From assembly GCA_964635975.1 (NCBI GenBank), contig CAZWPO010000010.1:1-64000 (forward strand): a stretch of 64,000 bases of DNA. Direction: 5' to 3'. Of the stretch, positions 42,652-50,490 are shown piece after piece (the stretch's first letter is position 1; every line of letters begins with the position of its first letter). The notes under the pieces were generated by a model. The model was not told where the DNA came from. It worked only from the letters and a program-made list of their open reading frames with translations, and searched no databases. The position numbers and the translations under genes are program-made. Origin of the DNA: UBA5314 sp964635975. GTDB lineage: Bacteria; Bacillota; Syntrophomonadia; Syntrophomonadales; Syntrophomonadaceae.

Positions 42652-43278
42652 CTAATAACGGTGAAGCTGCAGCAGCACTTCTGAGCGGCTGCGGACTCCC
42701 ATCTTCCGAAAGATATTACGCAGGTGCGTTTTTACGGTCGATTCGGCCAGGCAGAGCTGCTGTGCGATCTCCTGGTTGGACTGGTTACTGGTCAAGAGCC
42801 GCAGAATCTCCTGCTCCCGGGGGGTGAGCAGGCCCATTAACGAAGGCCCGATTCTGGAGCCGCCATTGAAGAACTGCTGGGAAGCTTCCGGGCTGAGCCT
42901 GGGCAGGCAAATCAGGCCGCCTATTACCATTATGTCGATTGCACTGATGATCTGCCAGGGGCGCAGCCTCATGGGCAGGCAGCCGCACAGGCCGTCTTTG
43001 AGCAGGTTCATAAGGTCTATGCTGGCCGGGTCCTGAACGATAGCTATAGGGATGACGAATGGACAGATGGTTTTAAGCTCCAGTACCGACAGTTCTTGCT
43101 CCTGCAGGTCGGGCCGCCATATTAGGATATCTGGCTGAAGGGCCTGAACTCTTTGCAGCACCTGATCGGGTTCGACAAAGCCGCTGACCCGGAAACTGGG
43201 GTTCTGTTCGAAGGCCATAGACAGGCTCTGCCACCAGGGGCTGTTTTCTCCGCTCATCAATACTGAAAAGGTATGCAT
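42652..43278 (-). CDS. LuxR-type regulator with degenerate receiver (paralogue 3)
   Basis: A 208-aa regulator, about 75-80 percent identical by eye to paralogue 2. The receiver-like half again lacks the phosphoacceptor (PDILIWRPD) and carries conserved cysteines in DGLCGCLPMRL. The LuxR HTH reads LTPREQEILRLLTSNQSNQE, then LAESTVKTHLRNIFRKMGV. GGGAGGGAG precedes the ATG. It lies upstream of paralogue 2 on the same strand; tandem duplication is obvious. Confidence 0.86.
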   Translation of the reverse strand: MHTFSVLMSGENSPWWQSLSMAFEQNPSFRVSGFVEPDQVLQRVQALQPDILIWRPDLQEQELSVLELKTICPFVIPIAIVQDPASIDLMNLLKDGLCGCLPMRLRPWQIISAIDIMVIGGLICLPRLSPEASQQFFNGGSRIGPSLMGLLTPREQEILRLLTSNQSNQEIAQQLCLAESTVKTHLRNIFRKMGVRSRSEVLLQLHRY

Positions 43279-43684
43279 ACTTTTATCTCCCTCCCTGGGG
43301 TCAGCCAGTTGATAATATCCCAGATATAATTAGCGCAGCCTTCTGCCTGCATAATGCTGGTTAAAGCCATCAACCGCGTAAGTCCATTTCCCCCAAATTG
43401 GAGGATAAGTATGATCACTGTAGTTCTCGCAGATTAGCCGCACTACATCTGGATAAGGATATCGGGGACCTGAATAATCCCAAGAGGTGGCCGGGGGATT
43501 ATAAAAGTACTATTAAATCCTCCTGTGCGTGCGACATTATTGTCTTTAGTCTAACAAACGGATGAGTAGGTGTAAACCTAACGGGCCTGATATTACGGTT
43601 TTTCTGCTTATAATATCGATTTGGACGTTTTTGCAGGATTTTTGAATTTAGTGGTGTAATATGTAACCGGAGGAGGAATTGATA
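43279..43684. other. Divergent region between LuxR paralogue 3 and the LytTR regulator
   Basis: About 400 bp carrying shared upstream element copy 3 (43545-43600) and the block GGAAATGGACTTACGCGG (minus strand, about 43380-43400). Plus-strand promoter for the LytTR gene must also lie here; TGCTTATAATATCG near 43607 offers a TATAAT-like -10. Confidence 0.5.
43545..43600 (-). promoter_or_regulatory. Shared upstream element of the LuxR paralogues, copy 3
   Basis: On the minus strand: ACCGTAATATCAGG, GGTTTACACC and CGTTTGTTAGACTAAA, in the same order as copies 1 and 2. It is about 270 bp before the gene, as is copy 2. Confidence 0.58.
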
Positions 43685-44422
43685 GTGGAGAGTGCGAGAC
43701 GACTTAATATAATGATCGCAGAAGACGACCAGATGATCCGCAGCACCATGGAAACTTATCTACAGTCTTTTCCACAGGTAAATATCCTGGCCTCCTGCTC
43801 GAATGGGAGTGAACTGCTGCAAAAGGTGGGCGAGTCAGCGCCTGACGTGGTTTTTCTGGATATAGAGATGCCTGACATGGACGGCCTGGCCGCATCGGCC
43901 CGCCTTAAAGAGATCGATCAGGATATATTAGTCGTATTTGTGACCGGACATGTAGAATACGCGGCGACGGCCTTTCAACTGGAGGCGGTGGACTACCTGG
44001 TCAAGCCTATCAGTCGCGAGGCTATCCACCGATCATTGAACCGCGTCAAGAAGCGCCTGCAGGCCAGCGAAAGGTCGACTTCCAGCTTTAAGATAACCGT
44101 GATCAGAAACAACCATGAGATGTATTTTATAAATACCTCTGATATCCTCTACCTGGAAAAACAGCTCCGCAAGACGATCGTCCACACCGGGCACGGCGAG
44201 TATTCTACCAGCGAGACCCTGCAGTCGCTTCAAGAAAAGCTGCCCGGACACTTCTTCCGCTGCCACAAGAGCTTCGTGATCAATCTCAACAAGATTGAGA
44301 AAGTATATCCTATCGCCGACCGCAGCTATGGCGTTTCCTTCTATGACTGCGCTCAGGAGGTCACTATGGGCAGGAAGGCCTTTGAACAGCTATGCATGCT
44401 AGTCAGCAAGAATGGCGGTTAA
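43685..44422 (+). CDS. LytTR-family response regulator
   Basis: A 245-aa regulator; GTG 43685 is 8 bases after AGGAGG and is preferred to TTG 43679. Receiver domain (about 8-120) with acidic pair AEDD, phosphoacceptor in VVFLDIEMPDMDG, and the conserved Thr/Lys (VTGH, LVKPIS). LytTR DNA-binding domain (about 140-240) with YFINTSDILYLE and FFRCHKSFVINLNKIEKV. Its stop overlaps the end of the convergent AgrC-like kinase by 24 bp; that kinase is the natural partner. AgrA/LytR-type systems usually control surface, autolysis or quorum genes. Confidence 0.93.
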   Translation: MESARRLNIMIAEDDQMIRSTMETYLQSFPQVNILASCSNGSELLQKVGESAPDVVFLDIEMPDMDGLAASARLKEIDQDILVVFVTGHVEYAATAFQLEAVDYLVKPISREAIHRSLNRVKKRLQASERSTSSFKITVIRNNHEMYFINTSDILYLEKQLRKTIVHTGHGEYSTSETLQSLQEKLPGHFFRCHKSFVINLNKIEKVYPIADRSYGVSFYDCAQEVTMGRKAFEQLCMLVSKNGG

Positions 44423-45733
44423 GGGCGCTGAGTGCCTGGATGTCGGTATCACCAGGCTGGCGGTTATGGCAGAATCGCCCTGGTAGCTAAAGCCCAGGCT
44501 GCCGTGCAGTTTCATGGCCAGCCTTTGACATATCGCCAGTCCCAGCCCTTGATGACCGTCCCCTTTAGTGCTTATTCCTCTTGATATTGCTTCCTTAACA
44601 TTTTCAATGTTTCCCACCAGGGGATTGCTTACCGAGGCCACCAGCAGAGGGCCTTCCCGGTGGAACTTCAGATCGACGGTTTTATCGGATTCCAATGGCC
44701 TGACCGCGTCCATGGCATTGTCCAGTAGATTTCCCAGGATGCGGGCCAGGTCGATGGCGGCGTGCTCGAGGCCGTCGAATGCGGTCTGGATATCGACATT
44801 TATGCTTATTCCCCGTTCCTCGGCCTGGGTCATCTTAGCGTTTATCAGGGCGGATAGGACTGGATTGTTTATCTTTAGGACCTCGTTGTAATGCGAAGTA
44901 TCCTGGAGGAGGGTCTCCAGGTAGCTGCCCAGAGACTCCATCTCGCCCCGGGTGTAGAGAGCGTTGATGACCTGCAGGTGATTCAAGAAATCATGACGCT
45001 GCCCCCGCACCGCTTCTACCATCTCCTTGATGTTCTCGGCCAGGGACTCCTGGGTGGAGATTACTGCTTGTTGACGGCTGGATCTGATGTAGCGGATGAC
45101 TATAAAGACGCTTATGCCGAATAGGGCCATCGTTAGGAACCAGATCCAAATACGGGCGGATTCTAACTCCGGGTTATACATGAGTATTTGTCCCGTTACT
45201 GAGGTTAAAACCACCAGCTGAATAAAAAATGCGATAAGTATTGGCCACAGAGCCACTGATTTTTCCCTGAGAGTGTAGATGAAACTTCGCAGGTATATTT
45301 TGTCAGAACGCAGTATATATGCAGCCCCAAGTACCGCGAAGTACATGGGTAGAACAAATTTGACTGTATATGAGATATCATCATAAACGGAGACGAAGCT
45401 ATAGCCCAATATCTCGGCGAAAAGAATGGCAGCGATCACCATTACTATTCCGATAAAATAGGAACTTGCGTAAATCTTAAATGTCCACTTCAATGATTGC
45501 CGAAATACCAGGTAGGCTAGAATAAAGCCGCTGATCACCTCAAGCGGAAATCTCAGGGACTCATTGTGGATGACATAGGTAGCGGTTTGGGCAATCGCGG
45601 AGAGGAGAGTAAAGACCAGTAGTCGGTTGATGTGCTGTTTGTAATCTCGCTCCCAGATAAATAGTGCGGCCAGAGTTGAACAAAAAATATATGGCAGGGA
45701 AACGATGATGAAAATCTGCAGGTAAAAAATCAT
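44399..45733 (-). CDS. AgrC-like sensor histidine kinase (GHKL type)
   Basis: A 444-aa membrane kinase: about six to seven N-terminal membrane helices (residues 1-215), a DHp with GQRHDFLNHLQVINALYTRG (phosphoacceptor His in RHDFLNH) and a GHKL ATPase with ILGNLLDNAMDAV and GHQGLGLAICQR. This is the AgrC/NatK/CitA-like class that senses peptides or envelope signals and phosphorylates LytTR regulators. The ATG at 45733 abuts the stop of the upstream 100-aa gene, with the ribosome binding site inside that gene. Its 3' end overlaps the LytTR gene on the opposite strand by 24 bp. Confidence 0.92.
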   Translation of the reverse strand: MIFYLQIFIIVSLPYIFCSTLAALFIWERDYKQHINRLLVFTLLSAIAQTATYVIHNESLRFPLEVISGFILAYLVFRQSLKWTFKIYASSYFIGIVMVIAAILFAEILGYSFVSVYDDISYTVKFVLPMYFAVLGAAYILRSDKIYLRSFIYTLREKSVALWPILIAFFIQLVVLTSVTGQILMYNPELESARIWIWFLTMALFGISVFIVIRYIRSSRQQAVISTQESLAENIKEMVEAVRGQRHDFLNHLQVINALYTRGEMESLGSYLETLLQDTSHYNEVLKINNPVLSALINAKMTQAEERGISINVDIQTAFDGLEHAAIDLARILGNLLDNAMDAVRPLESDKTVDLKFHREGPLLVASVSNPLVGNIENVKEAISRGISTKGDGHQGLGLAICQRLAMKLHGSLGFSYQGDSAITASLVIPTSRHSAPLTAILAD

Positions 45734-46036
45734 TTACTTAACTCCCTCCGTGATAATAGATTGTCGTTCGATTCTATCGGGACCCCATTTCGGAGTTTGT
45801 TGAAATACCAGGTAGAGCCAGATAAAGCCGCTGGCAATCTCCAGAGGATAGCGCATGGATTCCTGGTGAAAAAAGTGGGTATCAGCCTGGATCAGAGATG
45901 AGAGAAAAGTAAATATTAGCAGTGCAGGCAGATGCTTCTTGACATTGTCTTCCCATAGGAGGAGAAGGTCTGCAAGGGTTATACAAAAAACATTTGAAAC
46001 GACTTCATAAATAAAGCGCTGCATGTGCAAAAGCAT
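45734..46036 (-). CDS. Truncated duplicate of the kinase sensor N-terminus
   Basis: A 100-aa membrane protein with about three helices whose sequence parallels the first 90 residues of the adjacent kinase (PLEIASGFIWLYLVFQQTPKW versus PLEVISGFILAYLVFRQSLKW; both begin with an LQ/MQ-F-I stretch). It ends in TAA directly followed by the kinase ATG, so the genes are translationally coupled. GAGGGAG precedes its own ATG. Either a remnant of a tandem kinase duplication or a stand-alone sensor-like accessory protein. Confidence 0.7.
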   Translation of the reverse strand: MLLHMQRFIYEVVSNVFCITLADLLLLWEDNVKKHLPALLIFTFLSSLIQADTHFFHQESMRYPLEIASGFIWLYLVFQQTPKWGPDRIERQSIITEGVK

Positions 46037-46349
46037 GTTTGAGCTCCCTCTCAGATGAAATCCCTGGGGAAAAACGCATTAAAAATTAATTCTTCAATAA
46101 ACATCAAATTCCTCCTTAAAACGGGTTTATGAGCAAATATCGGGCATAATTATTAAGAAATCGCTCGTATGGGTAATTAAAGTAACTTTTATGTCTCTAG
46201 CAGCAGCTTGTTCGTGATGTAAATCGCTGCATTGAAACCGCATAGGTCATGTATACTTGTCATCAAGCAATAAGTTCTTGCGCTCAAAGCCGGAAAGACC
46301 AATAATAGTATTTAAAGCTAATCGCAATGTGGGGCGGGAGAATAATAAT
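46037..46349. other. Divergent promoter region upstream of pyruvate carboxylase
   Basis: 313 bp with no gene. It serves the minus-strand sensor genes and the plus-strand pyruvate carboxylase. I see no convincing operator, riboswitch or T-box. Confidence 0.4.
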
Positions 46350-49300
46350 ATGAAGACATTTAAAAAAGTACTCATAGCCAACCGCGGGGAGATCGCTATC
46401 CGCATTATCAGAGCCTGCCACGAGCTGGGCATCAGGACGGTATCGATATACTCCAAGGAAGATAAACTGGGATTGTTCCGGACTAAATCCGATGAGTCCT
46501 ATCTGATCGGCAGCAGCAAAAGTCCGATAGATGCTTACTTGAGCATCGAAGAGATCATCAGCCTGGCCATAAAAAAAGGTGTGGACGCCATCCATCCCGG
46601 CTACGGTTTTCTGGCAGAAAACCCTGAGTTCGCGCAGAAATGCGAAGACAACGGCATAGTGTTCATAGGCCCGACCGCTGATATGATGGATAAACTGGGG
46701 GACAAGATCAAATCGAAACTGGTTGCCCAGAGCGTAGGCGTGCCTACCATCCCGGGCGTGGAAAAGCCCATAAAGAGCGACCGGGAAATCATAAAGCTGG
46801 CCAAACAGTGCGGCTATCCGATCATGCTCAAAGCCTCTGCCGGCGGCGGCGGGCGGGGGATGCGGATCGTCCGGAGTGAAACCGAACTTGTCAAGGAGTT
46901 TCACAGCGCCAGGAACGAGTCCAAAAAGGCTTTCGGTTCTGACGAGATCTTCATCGAAAAATACCTGGAGAATCCCAAACATATCGAGGTGCAGGTGCTG
47001 GGCGACAACCACGGCAGCATCGTTCATCTCTTTGAACGGGACTGCTCAATCCAGAGGCGCCATCAGAAAGTCATAGAATTCACGCCGGCTCTGGCTATCA
47101 GCGACGAGAAGCGGCGGGCCATATGCGCGGACGCCATCAAGATAGCCCGGGCGGTCAACTACAGGAATGCCGGAACGGTAGAATTCCTTTTGGACAGCGA
47201 CGGCAGCCATTACTTCATCGAGATGAACCCGCGCATCCAGGTGGAACATACCATCACCGAGATGGTCACCGGCATAGACATAGTGCAGAGCCAGATCCTT
47301 ATCGCTCAGGGTTATAGATTGAAGTCCAAAGAGGTGGGGATACCCGGCCAGAACGCGGTCAAGGTCCGGGGATACGCCATCCAGTGCCGTGTAACTACCG
47401 AAGATCCTAGCAACAGCTTCGCGCCTGATACGGGCAAGATAGATGTCTACCGGACCGGATCGGGCTTTGGGATACGTCTCGACGGTGGAAATGGCTACAC
47501 TGGCTCGATAATCAGCCCCTACTATGACAGCCTGCTGGTTAAGATCATCTCCCACTCGCGCAGCTTTGAAGACGCCATCAGCAAGGCCAAGCGCTCTATA
47601 CGGGAGACGGTCATCGGCGGGGTCAAGACCAATGAAGCCTTTCTTCTGAACGTGCTCTCCCACCCTACTTTCATCAAAGGGGAGTGCGATACCGGATTTA
47701 TTGATTCGACTCCGGAACTGTTTGACATCAGTCCTAAAGAAGACCACGAGTACAGGATTTTGACCTATATAGGTGAAAAGGTAGTCAATGAGAGCAAAGG
47801 TATCAGGAAGGATTATGAGGTGCCGAGGATTCCCGGCACAAGCGGCGAAAAAATCTCTGGCACCAAGCAGATATTGGACAATTTCGGGCCGGAGGGCCTT
47901 GTCGACTGGATAAGATCGCAGAATAAACTGCTGCTTACCGACACTACCATGCGCGACGCCCACCAGTCCCTGATGGCCACCCGGGTCAGGACTATAGACA
48001 TGGTGGGCATAGCCGAGGCGACAGCCTACCTGGGGCGGGATCTTTTCTCCCTGGAGATGTGGGGCGGCGCCACTTTCGACGTGGCGTATCGCTTCCTCAA
48101 GGAGAGCCCGTGGGATAGGGTCACCGAGCTGCGTAAAAGGATCCCCAATATTATGTTCCAGATGCTGCTCAGGGGTTCAAATGCGGTGGGCTATACCAAT
48201 TATCCCGACAACCTGGTCAGGGAGTTCATCAAGGAAGCGGCCCGGGCTGGGATCGATGTCTTCAGGATCTTCGACTCATTGAACTGGCTGAAAGGCATGG
48301 AGGTTGCCATAGACGAAACCCTCAATAGCGGCAAAGTAGCCGAGGCCTGCGTCTGCTATACAGGGGATATCCTCAATGAAAAGCGGGATAAATATTCCTT
48401 AAATTATTATGTGAAGACTGCCCGTGAGTTAGAGAAGATGGGGGCTCATATCCTGGGCATCAAGGATATGGCTGGACTTTTAAAACCCTATGCCGCTGAG
48501 AAACTTATCAAAGCGCTTAAAAATGAGATCAGCATCCCCATCCACCTGCACACCCATGACACCAGCGGCAACGGAGTCGCCACCATTTTGATAGCGGCAG
48601 AAGCCGGAGTGGATATAGCTGATACGGCTTTCAACAGTATGTCCGGACTCACCAGCCAGCCAGCGCTGAACTCGGTGGTGGCTGCCCTGGAGAACACCGA
48701 CCGGGCTACTGGTATCAACCTGGACGAGATTCAGGAGATCGCTGACTACTGGGGGGCGATAAGGCCGATCTACGCGGAATTCGAATCGGGGCTCAAATCC
48801 GGCACCGCCGAAGTGTACAAATATGAGATACCCGGCGGCCAGTATTCGAATCTGAAGCCGCAGGTGGAGAGCTTTGGCCTGGGCCACAAGTTCCAGGAAG
48901 TCAAAGAGATGTACAAGACGGTAAATGAAATGCTGGGAGACATCGTCAAAGTGACCCCGTCATCCAAACTGGTGGGGGACCTGGCGATATTCATGGTCAA
49001 AAACGATCTGACCCCGGAGAATATAATCAAGAAGGGCAGGGAACTGGCTTTCCCCGATTCGGCGGTGGCCTATTTCGAAGGTATGATGGGACAGCCGGTA
49101 GGCGGCTTTCCAAAAGACCTGCAGAAGGTGATTTTAAAAGGCAAAAAGCCCATCACCTGCCGTCCCGGAGAACTGCTGGAACCCGTAGACTTCCTGGCTC
49201 TGAAGGAAGAGATAGAAGGGAAGTTCAATTTCATACCCAATATGCAGCAGATATTGAGTTATGCACTTTATCCAAAAGTATGTGAGGAATATATAGCCTT

Positions 49301-49775
49301 CAAGAAAACCTATGGCAATTTGAGCAGGATGAACAGCGCGGTATTTTTCGACGGGATAAGTGAAGGAGAAACCTGTGAAGTCGAAGTAGATGAAGGAAAG
49401 GTCTTCATAGTCAAACTGGTGGAAATAGGCAAGGTTGACAAAGAAGGCTACCGCAAGGTCGACTTCGAGGTAAACGGCTCCCAGCGCGAGATAGTCATCC
49501 GGGATAGATCATACAAGAAGGATGAGATCGCGGCTTCCACAGTCATGGCCGACCCCGACAATAAAATGGAAATAGGGGCGAGCATACCGGGCACTATAAC
49601 CAAGATCCTGGTCAAAGACGGCGAGGTAGTCAAAGCCGGTCAGAGCCTTCTGGTTATAGAAGCCATGAAGATGGAGACTCAACTGGTAGCGCCGGTAAAC
49701 GGCAAAGTAGTAAGTGTGATCGTCAAAGAGGGCCAGCAGGTAAAGAATGGTGAACTGCTGGTGACACTCGAATAA
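46350..49775 (+). CDS. pyc: Pyruvate carboxylase
   Basis: A 1141-aa single-chain biotin enzyme that converts pyruvate, bicarbonate and ATP to oxaloacetate. Start ATG 46350 (GGGAG 9 bases upstream) gives the canonical amino end KVLIANRGEIAIRIIRAC. Biotin carboxylase covers about 1-450 (IHPGYGFLAEN at 81-91, ATP-grasp loop KASAGGGGRGM, EMNPRIQVEHT). Carboxyltransferase covers about 525-800 (TDTTMRDAHQSL near 530, HLHTHDTSG). The C-terminal biotinyl domain has EAMKMET with biotinylated Lys1107. It feeds the oxaloacetate pool for TCA intermediates and aspartate in an anaerobe. Monocistronic, with its own terminator. Confidence 0.97.
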   Translation: MKTFKKVLIANRGEIAIRIIRACHELGIRTVSIYSKEDKLGLFRTKSDESYLIGSSKSPIDAYLSIEEIISLAIKKGVDAIHPGYGFLAENPEFAQKCEDNGIVFIGPTADMMDKLGDKIKSKLVAQSVGVPTIPGVEKPIKSDREIIKLAKQCGYPIMLKASAGGGGRGMRIVRSETELVKEFHSARNESKKAFGSDEIFIEKYLENPKHIEVQVLGDNHGSIVHLFERDCSIQRRHQKVIEFTPALAISDEKRRAICADAIKIARAVNYRNAGTVEFLLDSDGSHYFIEMNPRIQVEHTITEMVTGIDIVQSQILIAQGYRLKSKEVGIPGQNAVKVRGYAIQCRVTTEDPSNSFAPDTGKIDVYRTGSGFGIRLDGGNGYTGSIISPYYDSLLVKIISHSRSFEDAISKAKRSIRETVIGGVKTNEAFLLNVLSHPTFIKGECDTGFIDSTPELFDISPKEDHEYRILTYIGEKVVNESKGIRKDYEVPRIPGTSGEKISGTKQILDNFGPEGLVDWIRSQNKLLLTDTTMRDAHQSLMATRVRTIDMVGIAEATAYLGRDLFSLEMWGGATFDVAYRFLKESPWDRVTELRKRIPNIMFQMLLRGSNAVGYTNYPDNLVREFIKEAARAGIDVFRIFDSLNWLKGMEVAIDETLNSGKVAEACVCYTGDILNEKRDKYSLNYYVKTARELEKMGAHILGIKDMAGLLKPYAAEKLIKALKNEISIPIHLHTHDTSGNGVATILIAAEAGVDIADTAFNSMSGLTSQPALNSVVAALENTDRATGINLDEIQEIADYWGAIRPIYAEFESGLKSGTAEVYKYEIPGGQYSNLKPQVESFGLGHKFQEVKEMYKTVNEMLGDIVKVTPSSKLVGDLAIFMVKNDLTPENIIKKGRELAFPDSAVAYFEGMMGQPVGGFPKDLQKVILKGKKPITCRPGELLEPVDFLALKEEIEGKFNFIPNMQQILSYALYPKVCEEYIAFKKTYGNLSRMNSAVFFDGISEGETCEVEVDEGKVFIVKLVEIGKVDKEGYRKVDFEVNGSQREIVIRDRSYKKDEIAASTVMADPDNKMEIGASIPGTITKILVKDGEVVKAGQSLLVIEAMKMETQLVAPVNGKVVSVIVKEGQQVKNGELLVTLE

Positions 49776-49810
49776 GTATCAGAAATTGCTGGTGTAAGCA
49801 AAATTATTCC

Positions 49811-49835
49811 AACCTCCCTTGGGGGAGGTTTTTTT
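49811..49835 (+). terminator. Intrinsic terminator of pyc
   Basis: AACCTCCC/GGGAGGTT with a 4-base loop followed by TTTTTT, 36 bp after the stop codon. Confidence 0.92.
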
Positions 49836-49873
49836 ATTGAAAATATTTTTTTAATTCAATTTGGGGAGGCAAA

Positions 49874-49890
49874 TGGCATGGAATTTGCAT
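49874..49890 (+). promoter_or_regulatory. Sigma-54 (-24/-12) promoter motif, distal copy
   Basis: TGGCAT-GGAAT-TTGCAT fits the RpoN consensus TGGCAC-N5-TTGCW with the invariant GG and GC exactly 10 bp apart. It lies 163 bp before the 99-aa gene. A second near-identical motif is 105 bp downstream. Confidence 0.72.
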
Positions 49891-49978
49891 AATAAATTAG
49901 TTAGAATCACATGCAAAAACTTGAAAAATAATTTTTTTATCAAGAAAAAATTTTTTTGAGGGCTAAAAAGTTCGGAGT

Positions 49979-49995
49979 TGGCATGCGATTTGCAT
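49979..49995 (+). promoter_or_regulatory. Sigma-54 (-24/-12) promoter motif, proximal copy
   Basis: TGGCAT-GCGAT-TTGCAT, the same invariant GG/GC positions as the distal copy, 57 bp before the 99-aa start codon. The intervening DNA is very A/T-rich with runs of A and T, suiting bending between promoter and an upstream activator. Confidence 0.75.
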
Positions 49996-50052
49996 AAAAA
50001 ATAAGTAGAGATAAGCAAAAAAATTCTCATTTAGAAAGAAAGAGGTGCCAGA

Positions 50053-50352
50053 ATGATTTACTACCAGGCGTACAAAGATATCAGTAAGGAGACTGCTATC
50101 AACGATGCGGTTCTTGTATCACAGGCAGCTTATCTATCTTATAGTAAAGCCAGAATGACCTTCTGCCAAAAAGATATGGCTTATGCGGAACATGCGCTTT
50201 CGCAAGCGATCTATCAGATCAATGAAATCGTCTATAAATCCATCCATGAGTTTATGGAACTGAAAGAGTTTAACGAACTCCAGGAACTTGAGACTGAGCT
50301 GACCGAGGCCCTGAACTGGATTTCCAGTGTTCATGCGGCATTGAGCGCATAG
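50053..50352 (+). CDS. Small all-helical protein behind tandem sigma-54 promoters
   Basis: A 99-aa soluble protein predicted almost entirely helical (KDISKETAINDAVLVSQAAY; FMELKEFNELQELETELTEA). AAGAGGTG lies 5 bases before the ATG. I do not recognise a family. The only gene between the two sigma-54 promoter motifs and a good terminator, so it is a dedicated, probably highly regulated monocistron. A regulatory, chaperone-like or storage role is possible; nothing in the sequence decides. Confidence 0.75.
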   Translation: MIYYQAYKDISKETAINDAVLVSQAAYLSYSKARMTFCQKDMAYAEHALSQAIYQINEIVYKSIHEFMELKEFNELQELETELTEALNWISSVHAALSA

Positions 50353-50436
50353 CGGATAATTTTGAAAATAAAATAAATAATTCAATATATTTTACTTTGG
50401 CATCCTATCGATTATATATGGTGCACCTCTGCAGAT

Positions 50437-50462
50437 AAGCCCGGTTTTTGGCCGGGCTTTTC
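50437..50462 (+). terminator. Intrinsic terminator of the 99-aa gene
   Basis: AAGCCCGG/CCGGGCTT with a 7-base loop followed by TTCTG, 84 bp after the stop. The U-tract is short. Confidence 0.75.
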
Positions 50463-50490
50463 TGCGCAGTTTTTTATTGAGAGCATATTA

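Noticed and set aside
46284..47963. Long minus-strand open frames opposite pyruvate carboxylase (247 and 305 codons)
   Set aside because: Composition and position are those expected from the codon bias of the sense gene; no start signals or family motifs.
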